A stretch of DNA of 17,711 nt from Chloroflexales bacterium. GTDB lineage: Bacteria; Chloroflexota; Chloroflexia; Chloroflexales; Chloroflexaceae. This document shows positions 5,961 through 14,041 of this stretch, one piece after another (the first letter of the stretch is position 1; each line of letters begins with the position of its first letter). The notes beneath the pieces are model-generated. The model saw only the letters and a list, made by a program, of their open reading frames with translations. It was not told the origin of the DNA and made no database searches. The translations under genes were made by a program, and so were the position numbers. The stretch is from contig JAAXUL010000058.1 of assembly GCA_013336035.1 (NCBI GenBank), forward strand, positions 1-17,711, written 5' to 3'.

Positions 5961-7001
5961 GTGGAGCTCGGTGTCTACAGCTTTGGCGACGTAGCTGACG
6001 GCTCGGCCGCGAGTGCCCGACGGCGCCTGGACGAGCTGCTCGACGAGATCGCGATCGCCGACAAGGTCGGGCTCGACGTCTTCGGCGTGGGCGAGCACCA
6101 CCGCCCCGATTACACGGTCTCCGCCCCCGCCGTCGTGCTCGCCGCGGCCGCCGCGCGCACGCGGCGCATCCGGCTCACCAGCGCCGTCACTGTGCTCAGC
6201 TCCGACGACCCGGTGCGGGTCTTCCAGCAGTTCGCCACCCTCGATCTGCTCTCGGGCGGGCGGGCGGAGATCATGGTGGGGCGAGGCTCCTTCATCGAGT
6301 CCTTCCCCCTCTTCGGCTACGACCTTGACGACTACGACGCCCTGTTTGCCGAGAAGCTCGACCTGCTGCTGCGGCTCCGGGCGGCGGAGCGCGTGAGCTG
6401 GGCGGGCCGCCACCGCGCCGCCCTGGAGGACCAGGCGGTCTACCCGCGCCCGCTCCAGGCGCCGCTGCCCGTCTGGGTCGCCGTGGGCGGCACCCCGCAG
6501 TCGGTGCTGCGGGCGGGCACGCTCGGACTCCCGATGGCCCTGGCGATCATCGGGGGCGCCCCCGAGCGCTTCGTACCCCTGGTGGAGCACTATCGTGAGG
6601 CTGGCCGCCGCTCCGGCCATGCCAACCTCCCGCTCAGCATCAACTCCCACGCCTTTGTCGCCGACACGGCGGCCGAGGCGCGAGACACCTTCTTCCCGGC
6701 CTACGCGGCGGTGATGCGCCGGATCGGGCGCGAGCGCGGCTGGCCGCCGATCACCCGGCAGCAGTTCGAGGCCGCCTGCGCGCCGCAGGGCCACCTGCTG
6801 GTGGGCAGCCCCGATGAGGTGATCGCGAAGATTCTGTTTGAGCACCGGCTGTTCGGCCACACCCGCTTCCTGGCCCAGGTGGTGGGGCCCGTGCCCCACG
6901 CCGCGGTCCTGCGCTCGGTCGAGCTGCTCGGGACGGTGGTCGCCCCAGCCGTCCGCGCGGCCCTTGGCGGTGCGCAACAGCCCACGCTCGGCACGGGGTA
7001 G
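5961..7001 (+). CDS. LLM-class flavin-dependent oxidoreductase (luciferase-like monooxygenase family)
   Basis: This is a 346-residue cytoplasmic TIM-barrel enzyme of the bacterial luciferase superfamily, which uses reduced flavin (FMN or F420) from a separate reductase; the substrate is unknown. Family markers are GLDVFGVGEHHRPDYTVSAP near residues 38-57, the RIRLTSAVTVLSSDDPVRVFQQFATLDLLSGGR segment, and VGRGSFIESFPLFGYDLDDY. Later PVWVAVGG starts the C-terminal barrel strand. GTG 5961 is chosen over GTG 5940 because AAAGGAG (5949-5955) sits 5 bp before it. TATAGT at 5911-5916 could be a -10 box but has no clear -35. The tautomerase 67 bp downstream is probably co-transcribed. A damaged second copy of this gene lies at 14353-14823. 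Confidence 0.92.
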   Translation: MELGVYSFGDVADGSAASARRRLDELLDEIAIADKVGLDVFGVGEHHRPDYTVSAPAVVLAAAAARTRRIRLTSAVTVLSSDDPVRVFQQFATLDLLSGGRAEIMVGRGSFIESFPLFGYDLDDYDALFAEKLDLLLRLRAAERVSWAGRHRAALEDQAVYPRPLQAPLPVWVAVGGTPQSVLRAGTLGLPMALAIIGGAPERFVPLVEHYREAGRRSGHANLPLSINSHAFVADTAAEARDTFFPAYAAVMRRIGRERGWPPITRQQFEAACAPQGHLLVGSPDEVIAKILFEHRLFGHTRFLAQVVGPVPHAAVLRSVELLGTVVAPAVRAALGGAQQPTLGTG

Positions 7002-7068
7002 TAGCACAGGCTCCGCTGCCGCATCCCGCGTCCCTGGCCACTATGAAGCGACGAACGAAAGGAAGCCC

Positions 7069-7452
7069 ATGCCGCTGGTTCGCATTGACCTCCGCGCCGG
7101 CACAGACGCCGGCTACCGCCAGGCCCTCGCCGAGGGGATCCACCAGGCTCTGGTCGAGACGATGGGCGTGCCCGCTGACGACCGCTTCCAGATAATCGGC
7201 GAGCAGGCGCCCGAGAACCTGATCGCCGATCCGCAGTACCTGGGGATTGCTCGCTCCGAGGCGGTGGTGCTCGTGCAGGTGACCCTCAGCGCGGGGCGCA
7301 AGCCGGGGCAGAAGCGGGCCTTCTACGCGCGCGCCGCCGAGCTGCTCGCTGAGCGCCCGGGTCTGCGCCCGCAGGATCTCGCCATCAGCCTGGTCGAGAC
7401 CTCGTGGGAGAACTCGTCGTTCGGCAACGGCGAGGCCCAGTACACCCAGTGA
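7069..7452 (+). CDS. Tautomerase family protein (4-oxalocrotonate tautomerase / MSAD-like)
   Basis: This 127-residue protein begins Met-Pro-Leu-Val-Arg; after Met removal Pro1 is the catalytic base that defines the tautomerase superfamily. The sequence has the doubled beta-alpha-beta build of longer members: PLVRIDLRAG...ALVETMGVPADDRFQIIGEQ, then a second half with QVTLSAGRKPGQKRAFYARAAELLAERPGLRP. The closing LVETSWENSSFGNGEAQY fits the oligomer-forming tail. Such proteins interconvert enol and keto acids or dehalogenate small acids. AAAGGA at 7058-7063 is the ribosome site. The gene follows the LLM oxidoreductase closely in the same direction, so the two may act on related small carbonyl compounds; that link is inference. 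Confidence 0.9.
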   Translation: MPLVRIDLRAGTDAGYRQALAEGIHQALVETMGVPADDRFQIIGEQAPENLIADPQYLGIARSEAVVLVQVTLSAGRKPGQKRAFYARAAELLAERPGLRPQDLAISLVETSWENSSFGNGEAQYTQ

Positions 7453-7539
7453 GCACGCCTGGGGCGGGAAGGGCAGACAGGGGCCGGTACGGGTGTGGGT
7501 GTCTGACGATGATCACAGGGTGCGACCCAGTGAGGTGTT

Positions 7540-8004
7540 ATGGAGGTCACCTTTGAGCCCGCCACCGCCGCAGACGCAGAAGCGCTCGTCCAGATCCAGA
7601 TCGCGGCCTTCCACCACGACTCCGTGCTCTACCCCGAGGTCGCGCCCGGTGGGCCGCCCGGCTACGACTCGGCGGAGCAGATGCGCACGAACATCGCGCA
7701 GCACGCGTGTTACAAGATAGTGCATGGAGGCCGCGCCATCGGCGTGATGGTGGTGTTTGATCACGGCGAGGCGCACACCCACCTGGATGTGATTGCGATC
7801 GACCCTGCCTATCACAATCGGGGGTTCGGCACACTGGCGATGCACTTTCTCGAGCAAGCCCACCCGGCCGCGCGCTACACCCTCGACACGCCAGGGTGGG
7901 CCCTGCGGAATCAGCACTTCTATGAGCAGCTCGGGTATGTGAAGGTCGGCGAGACGACCTATCCCGACATGACCTTGTTCGCCTACGAGAAACGGCGCGG
8001 CTGA
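7540..8004 (+). CDS. GNAT-family N-acetyltransferase
   Basis: The protein has 154 residues with the full GNAT layout: strand 1 EVTFEPATAADAEALVQIQIAAF, a central strand IGVMVVFDHGEAHTHLDVIAID, motif A PAYHNRGFGTLAMHFLEQ (NRGFGT as the Q/R-x-x-G-x-G/A acetyl-CoA pyrophosphate loop), and motif B near the end, NQHFYEQLGYVKVGE. It transfers an acetyl group from acetyl-CoA to an unknown amine. The start at ATG 7540 has GTGAGG about 7 bp before it. It is 87 bp downstream of the tautomerase, so it may belong to the same transcript or have its own promoter. It is intact, unlike the unrelated-looking GNAT remnant at 5741-5896. Confidence 0.9.
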   Translation: MEVTFEPATAADAEALVQIQIAAFHHDSVLYPEVAPGGPPGYDSAEQMRTNIAQHACYKIVHGGRAIGVMVVFDHGEAHTHLDVIAIDPAYHNRGFGTLAMHFLEQAHPAARYTLDTPGWALRNQHFYEQLGYVKVGETTYPDMTLFAYEKRRG

Positions 8005-8027
8005 GCGCTACCAGTTCGTCGGCCTTT

Positions 8028-8132
8028 CCGCGGACGATCATTGAGCCCTTTCGGATCAAGAGCGTCGAGCCGATCCGCTCGACCATCACCGAGCACCGGC
8101 GCGCGGCCCTGGCCGCCGCCAGCCACCCCCGG
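8028..8132 (+). pseudogene. Remnant of a tryptophanase / beta-eliminating lyase N-terminus
   Basis: In one frame the stretch reads PRTIIEPFRIKSVEPIRSTI followed by TEHRRAALAAASHPR. EPFRIKxVEPIRxT closely matches the first residues of tryptophanase and tyrosine phenol-lyase (E. coli TnaA has LPEPFRIRVIEPVKRTT near its start). No start codon is in frame at the right place and the resemblance ends after ~35 residues, so only a scrap remains, wedged between the GNAT gene and the WD40 gene. Between 8133 and 8229 nothing is firm; on the minus strand a short hydrophobic run (FAGAFLLLVSMVVRAILAAV) ends in a stop and could be the tail of a lost membrane protein. Confidence 0.45.
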
Positions 8133-8229
8133 TGTGCGCCGTGACCTATACGCTCACGGCCGCCAGGATGGCCCTGACGACCATCGACACTAGCAGCAGA
8201 AAGGCGCCAGCGAACTGGCAGGCCGCGCC

Positions 8230-9966
8230 TTACGACGTCCCCGGCCAGGCGATGCTGCGTAGCTCTGCGCCAGTAGTGACGTCCCACAGCTTCACCGTTC
8301 CGTCGAACGAGGCTGAGGCGAGCGCGGTGCCGTCGGGGCTGAAGGCCACCCCGCGCACCCACCAGGCGTGCCCCTCCAGCACACGCACCGCGACGCCCGT
8401 CGCCACGTCCCACAGCCGCACAGTCTTGTCGTCCGAGGCCGTCGCCAGCAGCCGGCCGTCCGGGCTGAAGGCCGCCCACCACACCTGGTCCCCGTGCCCC
8501 TCCAGAGTATGGAGCAGCGCGCCCGTCGCCACATCCCGCAGCTGGATGATCTTACTGCCCGCCACCGCGAGCGTGGCGCCGTTGGGGCTGAAGGCGATCC
8601 GCGACCCCGGATCCTCGTTCTCGATTGCGGGCCCGGCGATGCTGCGGCGCACAGTGCCGCTCGCCACGTCCCACAGGGTCACGACCCCATCAACTGATGA
8701 CGTGGCCAGCAGGGCGCCGTCGGGGCTGAAGGCGAGATCGGTGATCGGCATGGGCGCCTTAAGAGTGCGCACCGCCGCGCCGGTGGCCACGTCGAGCAGC
8801 TTCACCGACCACGTCCCGTCAGCCACGGCCACGGCCAGCAGCGTGTTGTCGGGGCTGAAGGCCACGCGCGAGACGCCCCGCTCCTGCCCGGGGAAGGCGC
8901 GCACTTCGGCGCCGGTGGCCGCGTCCCACAGGCGCACCGTCGCATCGTTCGGCGTGGGCAGCGGCATGTCGGGCGGACCTGGGTGGACGATGTCGGCTGT
9001 CACCAGCAGCGTGCCGTTCGGGCTGAACGCCACGTCTGCCATCATGCCGTCGCTGGCCGTGAACGCGCCGGGGAGGGTCAGGAGCACGTGGCCGGTGGCG
9101 CGGTCGATCAGCGCCGCCCCCAGATCGGGTGAGCAGGTGACGAGCCGGCTGCCGTCCGGGCTAAACGCGATGGCGCGCGCGCGAAACGCCGCATCTGAGA
9201 GCGTGAGGGCCCGGTACTCGCGGGGGACAGTGGACATGTACCTGCTCATACTCACCACGCTGGGGAGGCTGATGAACAGGAATGGCAGGGCCGCGACCAG
9301 CATGCCGCCCACCAGCCTGCGCCGCCAGATCGGGTCAGGGGGCGCGGCGGGCCGGGCCTGCGACGCCGAGGCCGACGCGATCTGGCGCCGCAGCCAGGTG
9401 AGCGCGGTGCCGGTGGTCGCCCCCACCATCAGCCCGGGCACGAAATCCATCAGGAGTGAGAACGGGGACCAGACCCCGACGGTTTCCGGCCCGGCGTGCA
9501 CTACGAGGCTGGGCGCGGCGAAGGCGAGCATCGCGAGGCCCCAGCCGGCCGCGCTGGCGGGCGCCCACCACCAGGAGTGGGGCAGGGCCTGGCGCAAGAT
9601 GCCCTGCTGGAGCGCGCCGGCCAGCGCGCCGCCGACCACTGCGGCCACCAGCCAGCCCGCGCCTTCGGGCTCACCCCAGATCAGGCGAGCGAGCCCGACC
9701 GGGAGCACCAGCCCGACCGCGCCAGCTGGCGCCCACCAGGCCAGGCGAGGCACCTCCACCGCCTCGGCGCGGAAGACCAGCCACTGCAGCAGCCCCACGG
9801 CCACGCCCACAGCCAGCGCAACTGTGACGTTGCTCGGCGCCAGAATGCCCAGAAAGAAGCCGTACCAGATGCCCCCGGACCAGCCCAGCATCGTCGCCAC
9901 CACCCACCACAGCCAGAACCGCACGTCGTACGACGCGCGCTGCCGAGACACAAGTGTTGCGTGCAT
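8230..9966 (-). CDS. Membrane-anchored WD40 seven-repeat beta-propeller protein
   Basis: The first ~195 residues are strongly hydrophobic, with about six likely membrane segments (FWLWWVVATMLGWSGGIWYG, VTVALAVGVAVGLLQWLVF and others). A basic linker and one more segment (GGMLVAALPFLFISLPSVV, near residue 230) follow. The remainder holds exactly seven WD40 repeats, each with AFSPDG/N...LLAT...V-LWDVATG, closing with VKLWDVTTGAELRSI: one complete propeller. WD40 propellers are protein-binding platforms; no catalytic domain is visible. The side of the membrane facing the propeller cannot be fixed. GTG 9969 and ATG 9966 are adjacent; I prefer ATG 9966 because GGGAGG then has normal spacing. Such proteins are common in Chloroflexota and cyanobacteria, often of unknown role. 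Confidence 0.9.
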   Translation of the reverse strand: MHATLVSRQRASYDVRFWLWWVVATMLGWSGGIWYGFFLGILAPSNVTVALAVGVAVGLLQWLVFRAEAVEVPRLAWWAPAGAVGLVLPVGLARLIWGEPEGAGWLVAAVVGGALAGALQQGILRQALPHSWWWAPASAAGWGLAMLAFAAPSLVVHAGPETVGVWSPFSLLMDFVPGLMVGATTGTALTWLRRQIASASASQARPAAPPDPIWRRRLVGGMLVAALPFLFISLPSVVSMSRYMSTVPREYRALTLSDAAFRARAIAFSPDGSRLVTCSPDLGAALIDRATGHVLLTLPGAFTASDGMMADVAFSPNGTLLVTADIVHPGPPDMPLPTPNDATVRLWDAATGAEVRAFPGQERGVSRVAFSPDNTLLAVAVADGTWSVKLLDVATGAAVRTLKAPMPITDLAFSPDGALLATSSVDGVVTLWDVASGTVRRSIAGPAIENEDPGSRIAFSPNGATLAVAGSKIIQLRDVATGALLHTLEGHGDQVWWAAFSPDGRLLATASDDKTVRLWDVATGVAVRVLEGHAWWVRGVAFSPDGTALASASFDGTVKLWDVTTGAELRSIAWPGTS

Positions 9967-10261
9967 CACGCCCTCCCTGCTTCGCCCGGCGCCGGGTTCG
10001 CTGAAGGTACGTGGACGTGACGCTCAATGCCAGCGTGGTGGCAATGCCTGCCGCTCGGGGCGGCGCTCTGCCCGGTGCGAGCGGAACGAGTCACGCCGCC
10101 CACGCAACGGGGGCGCGGGCGCAACGTGAGCCAGAACACTCCTCGTTCGACCTCTCATGGTAGGGTACACGCGGGGGTAGGAGAGAGTCGGTTCAGCCAC
10201 GGGCAGGGACGCTTTCGCGACCGGTGGCGCCGCAGGTTGCTGGAGTAGCCCCACACGGGTC

Positions 10262-10372
10262 TTCTCACTGGCAATGCTGCTGGGCGGCACCGGTTTCGTG
10301 GTCGCCCACAACACACTCCAGGCCCGCGTCACCGATCTTTCCCCGGTCCAGCAGGGCACGGCAGTGGTCCTG
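10262..10372 (+). pseudogene. Major facilitator superfamily transporter scrap (one late membrane segment)
   Basis: The frame reads FSLAMLLGGTGFVVAHNTLQ then ARVTDLSPVQQGTAVVL. The GxGFxxxHNTLQxRxTxLxPxxxGTAVxL pattern matches the loop and helix late in many MFS drug-efflux transporters. Neither the preceding ten helices nor the final one is found. The frame stays open into the downstream helical-repeat gene, which would give an artificial chimera. The flanking 9970-10261, between this scrap and the WD40 start, contains no gene I can support. Confidence 0.5.
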
Positions 10373-10537
10373 TTAGGAGGAGCGCAAGCCGGCGACGAGA
10401 GTGCGACTATTACTACGGTTGTATTTGTGTTATTGAGCGCGGTTGCTCGAGTCCGTTCCAGGCGATGTCCCAGAGCCCGGCTTGCTTCCAGCGGCACAAC
10501 TGTGAGCGCACCGCTTCGTAGTGAGGAGCGGCGGCTG

Positions 10538-11197
10538 GTGATGAGCTGGGCGCGCGACGCCATGTACGAAGCGAACACCACACACACGGGGTGGCGCCAC
10601 GAGGCCTTCGGTCGCTTCCTGCTGCGCCTCGCCAGCGAGGGGCTCAACGACGAGGTCTTCCTGGCGATCTGCCGCGAGGCCGGGCTCCAGCGTGAGCTTG
10701 TTGGCCGGCTCGTCGCCCGCAGCCGAACCGACGAGGCCCTGGCTGAGGCCGCGCGGGCGAGCGACGTCACCCTGCTCGAGCTCGCTACACTGCTGGTCTC
10801 GCTCGGTCAGGAAGAGGGCGCCGAGCGCCTCATCCGCGAGCGCAAGCCCGCCCCGGGCCGGGAGGGGCGCTACCTCGCCTGGCTGCGCGACCGGGCGCAG
10901 CAGCGCGGCGATCTCGCCGACGCCCTGGCCCTGAGCGATGCGCTCTTCCGGCTACGCCCGAGCCTGGCCGGCTACCAGGAAGTGCGAGCCCTGGCGCAGG
11001 CACAGGGTCGATGGGAGAACCTCCAGCGCGACGTGCTGCAACGGCTTGACAGCGAAAAGCAGCACGCGCTGCTGACGGAGATCGCTCTCGACGAGGGCGA
11101 CGTGCCGCGGGCCCTGGCGGCCCTGGCAAAGGTGAAGGGGGCGTTCGCCGCCAATGGTGCCCGCGTAAGGCGCCGATCAGCTCACCCCACGCGCTGA
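10538..11197 (+). CDS. Helical-repeat protein resembling the C-terminal half of SWIM zinc-finger proteins; possibly 5' truncated
   Basis: About 219 residues of short paired helices: HEAFGRFLLRLASEGLNDEV, LATLLVSLGQEEGAERLI, RYLAWLRDRAQQRGDLADAL, and the closing LLTEIALDEGDVPRALAALA. The pattern W-x-LRDRA...GDxxxAL...LFxxRPSLAxYxxVR...W...LQxDVLxxL...LLTEIxLxEGDVxxAL is what I recall from the long C-terminal region of SWIM-domain proteins, but the SWIM motif (CxCx(n)CxH) is not present here or upstream. GTG 10538 is taken as start, with GAGGAG at 10523-10528; ATG 10541 is equally possible. Upstream in the same frame is an MFS scrap. It may be a stranded C-terminus. The 3' end overlaps the convergent helicase gene by 16 bp. 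Confidence 0.55.
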   Translation: MMSWARDAMYEANTTHTGWRHEAFGRFLLRLASEGLNDEVFLAICREAGLQRELVGRLVARSRTDEALAEAARASDVTLLELATLLVSLGQEEGAERLIRERKPAPGREGRYLAWLRDRAQQRGDLADALALSDALFRLRPSLAGYQEVRALAQAQGRWENLQRDVLQRLDSEKQHALLTEIALDEGDVPRALAALAKVKGAFAANGARVRRRSAHPTR

Positions 11198-13722
11198 AGC
11201 GGCGCCAGGCTCGCCAGCAGCTTGACCAGGCCCCGGCTGCGGAACTCCACCGTCACATACCACTCGGCCTGGCGCCGAGTGGTGCCGGCCTCCACCGCGA
11301 CGACGACCCCCTGGCCGAACTGCGGATGCCGCACCAGCTCGCCGACCCGATAGTCCGCAGGGGCCTGCTGGGCGCGAGAGGGGCCGGCGCCAGCCCGCCT
11401 TGACCACCTGGCCCCAGGCGGCGGGCAGAGTGCATCGAGGTCGGAGAAGGGTCGCGCAAGCGCCGGGTCCGGCTCGGGTGCGAAGCGGCTCCAGAGCTGC
11501 ACGTCGGCAGTGCTGATGCCCAAACGACTCGCCGCGTCGCGCTCCGTCACTGCCTGGACGAGGGCCAGGAGCCGCCCGGCGACCCGGCAGCGCACCTCGG
11601 GCGGGGCGCCCCACCAGTGTGTGAAGCAGCGCTCCTGGCCATACTCGCGCGGGAACGTCAGGAGGCTCAGGGCCTCGGCCGCCGTCCAGTTCGTCGGATC
11701 GGCCGCGAGCAGCCGCCCGGCCTGCGCCACCCGCGCCAGCGTCACATCCACCCCCGCGGCGGTCAGGAATGGGGAGAGCTGGCCCTCCCCGCTGGCCGCG
11801 TATAAGTAGAGGCGCTGTCGGGCACGGGTGATCGCCACGTAGAGCAGCCGACGCTCCTCCTCGACGTCATCGGCACTACCGACTGGGATGATGCCCGCCG
11901 TGCAGTTGGGCACCATGACCACCGGCCACTCCAGCCCCTTGGCCTTGTGGATGGTGCGGATGTCTACGGCGCGGGGATCGCCCGCCTCCAGCTCCTTGTG
12001 CGCCGCCTCCAGCTCCGCCAGGTGGGCCTCCAGCTCTGCTAGCGTCCCCCTGCCGCGCGTGTACTGGATGAAGGCCGCCACGTTCGCCGCGTAGCCGGCC
12101 CCCGTCTCCGCAAAGCCGCTGTGGCGGATCAGGAAGTCCTGGTAGCCCAGCCGCCGGTCCAGCTCGCGCAGCAGCGCCTCGGCGGGGCGCTGGGCGCGGG
12201 CCTCGGCGAGCCAGATGAGCAGGTCGGCCAGGTCGTGGAGCGTGGCGGCCGTGCGCCCGGGCACCTTGTCCGTCAGCTCCACCAGCACCTCGCTCAGCGG
12301 CCGGCCCTCGCGCAGCACCGCCTGGGTCGTCGCCTGCAAGAGCTGGCGGGTCAGGTAGCGCTTGGGCCGGTTGTAGAGGCTGCGCCAGCAGGCCGCGCAG
12401 CGCTCACCCTGCTCCGCGTCGAGCCGCCGGCCGCCGCGCAGCGCCGCGTCGAGGTCGGCCAGCTCCACGTACTTCAGCAAGTCCATGATCTCGCGCCGGC
12501 GGAAGAAGGGCGGCTCGCCGGCGACACGGTAGGGGATGCCGGCCGCGATCAGCGCCTGCTCGATTGGCGGCGTCTGGGCGGTCAGGCGCACCAGGATCGC
12601 GATCTGGGCGCCTGCCACACCCATCGCCTGGGCGGCCGTGATGTCGTCGACGATCTGGCGGGCCAGCGCCGCGCTGTCGGGCGCGCGCCGGAGCGCCGTC
12701 ACGCCCCCGAAGCCCTGGGTCGCGACAAGCGGCTTGGGGTGCCGGCCCTGGTTCTGCACAATCACCCGGTTCGCGAGCACCACCTGGGAGGCCTGGCAGC
12801 GGAAGTTGTCGGTCATCGCGTAGATCACCGCGCCGTAGCGCCGCCCGAAGTCGCGAAAGAAGCCCATATGGGCGCCGCGGAAGCCGTAGATGGTCTGGTC
12901 GTCATCGCCGATGGCCATATAGTTGGCGCGGGGCCGGGTGAGCAGGTCGAGGATCTCTGCCTGGGCCAGGTTGACGTCCTGGAACTCGTCGACGATGACG
13001 GCGTCGTAGCTGCGCTGCCAGAAGGCCAGCACGTCGGGATGCCGGACGAGGGCCTCCCAGCCAAGCAGGAGCATGTCGTCGAAGGTGAGCCAGCCGCGCT
13101 GGGCGCGCACCTCCTCGTGGAGCCGGTAGAGGTCGAGGTACCAGGGCAGGTTGGGCGGGGCCTCGGCCTGCTGGGCGACCGTCAGGGCTGCGGGCGGGAG
13201 CCCCCGGGCGTCCAGGTCGGGATAGCGCAGATTGCCCTTGCAGGCCCCGATGTAGTTGAGCAGATCCTGCTCGTCGAGGGCGTCCAGCTCGCCCGGGTCC
13301 ACCAGACTGTGCTGGCGAGCGAGCTCACGGGCGGCCCAGAGCAGCTGGCGCTCCTCGCCGTTGACCTTGAGGGCATCCGGGGCGAACCGGGGCAGGCGCC
13401 CCCGCTCAGCGGCGTGGCGCACGATCTTGTAGCCGAGGGCGTGGAGGGTGTGGCGGGCGACCTGGCGGCAGTGAGTCCAGCTGGCCAGGGCCCGACCAAG
13501 GTCGTCCACCGCGGACTTATTGAAGGAGCTGACCAGGATACGCTGCGGGGCGAAGACGCGCTCGCGCACCAGCCGCTCGACGCGGTGGACCATCGCCGTC
13601 GTCTTGCCCGCGCCGGCGACGGCGTAGACCAGGGCGGGGCCGTGGTCGTGGGCGACGATACGCTGCTGCTGGTCGGTGAGCACCACCGCGGCACGCTGGT
13701 CCAGTGGTTCTGGCCGGGACAT
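11182..13722 (-). CDS. UvrD/Rep/PcrA-type superfamily 1A DNA helicase
   Basis: An 846-residue ATP-dependent 3'-5' helicase. In order: Q-motif LTDQQQRIV; Walker A AVAGAGKTT (~34-42); Ia VSSFNKSAVDDL; motif II DEFQDVN (~245-251); motif III GDDDQTIYGFRGA (~272-284); IV-like MTDNFRCQ; motif V TIHKAKGLEWPVVMVP; motif VI YVAITRARQRLYL. All catalytic residues are visible. The C-terminus carries the PcrA-type Tudor-like domain YRVGELVRHPQFGQGVVVAV, which in PcrA binds RNA polymerase. ATG 13722 is chosen because GAGGA lies just before it; ATG 13743 (7 residues longer) has no ribosome site. UvrD-like enzymes act in excision and mismatch repair and in clearing recombination intermediates. A divergence between motif VI and the Tudor-like domain suggests a lineage-specific insert. 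It is intact within a damaged neighbourhood. Confidence 0.93.
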   Translation of the reverse strand: MSRPEPLDQRAAVVLTDQQQRIVAHDHGPALVYAVAGAGKTTAMVHRVERLVRERVFAPQRILVSSFNKSAVDDLGRALASWTHCRQVARHTLHALGYKIVRHAAERGRLPRFAPDALKVNGEERQLLWAARELARQHSLVDPGELDALDEQDLLNYIGACKGNLRYPDLDARGLPPAALTVAQQAEAPPNLPWYLDLYRLHEEVRAQRGWLTFDDMLLLGWEALVRHPDVLAFWQRSYDAVIVDEFQDVNLAQAEILDLLTRPRANYMAIGDDDQTIYGFRGAHMGFFRDFGRRYGAVIYAMTDNFRCQASQVVLANRVIVQNQGRHPKPLVATQGFGGVTALRRAPDSAALARQIVDDITAAQAMGVAGAQIAILVRLTAQTPPIEQALIAAGIPYRVAGEPPFFRRREIMDLLKYVELADLDAALRGGRRLDAEQGERCAACWRSLYNRPKRYLTRQLLQATTQAVLREGRPLSEVLVELTDKVPGRTAATLHDLADLLIWLAEARAQRPAEALLRELDRRLGYQDFLIRHSGFAETGAGYAANVAAFIQYTRGRGTLAELEAHLAELEAAHKELEAGDPRAVDIRTIHKAKGLEWPVVMVPNCTAGIIPVGSADDVEEERRLLYVAITRARQRLYLYAASGEGQLSPFLTAAGVDVTLARVAQAGRLLAADPTNWTAAEALSLLTFPREYGQERCFTHWWGAPPEVRCRVAGRLLALVQAVTERDAASRLGISTADVQLWSRFAPEPDPALARPFSDLDALCPPPGARWSRRAGAGPSRAQQAPADYRVGELVRHPQFGQGVVVAVEAGTTRRQAEWYVTVEFRSRGLVKLLASLAPLQRVG

Positions 13723-13871
13723 CAGTTCCTCTTCAATAGGCATTCAAGAACGATCCCTGCCGGAGGCTACCGTCGTCTCCAGGCTGCCAGGCGTATCAGG
13801 ATCACTGTATCTACCGCACGAGGGTGAAAAAAAGATATGCTCCTGCTGAGCGCATTGCCTCACGAAAGGAT

Positions 13872-14005
13872 GAGGGTTTTCGGCTTCAGTAAACGCTGAC
13901 TTTCGGCTTCAGTGAGCCTCTGGCCTCTCTTCGAGCGCCCGCCGGAGGCTCACTGAAGTTTTTGGCTGGCGACCGCGTGAGCGGGCTTCTGCGGCGCGGG
14001 GCGAG
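13872..14005 (+). repeat. Structured repeat element, copy 2: two TTTCGGCTTCAGT units, 18-bp stem / 16-nt loop, conserved tail
   Basis: TTTCGGCTTCAGT starts at 13878 and 13901 (23-bp spacing); the second runs into stem arm 13907-13924 (CTTCAGTGAGCCTCTGGC), which pairs with 13941-13958 (GCCGGAGGCTCACTGAAG) across a 16-nt loop with one G.U wobble. A T5 tract, TTGGCTGGCGACC and GAGCGGGCTTCTGCGGCG follow, aligning with copy 1. Compared with copy 1, stem positions 1, 3, 6, 13, 14 and 17 differ and all are compensated on the other arm. It sits between the divergent-side start of the helicase and the 3' end of the minus-strand gene at 14042. A minus-strand open frame across it (13909-14214) is a translation artefact. 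Confidence 0.8.
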
Positions 14006-14041
14006 AAAAACGGGCAAGAGTAGGGGTGGATCGCAGCGGCT

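Noticed and set aside
8132..10129. 665-codon plus-strand open frame opposite the WD40 gene
   Set aside because: It is antisense to seven clear WD40 repeats; its Ser/Thr/Ala-rich composition is a mirror of GC-rich coding DNA.
12121..13827. 568-codon plus-strand open frame opposite the helicase
   Set aside because: It lies antisense to a helicase with all motifs intact; its residues reflect complementary codons only.
13803..13830. Possible minus-strand promoter for the helicase
   Set aside because: TACAGT- and TTCACC-like boxes are present but only 13 bp apart; the spacing does not support a sigma-70-type promoter.
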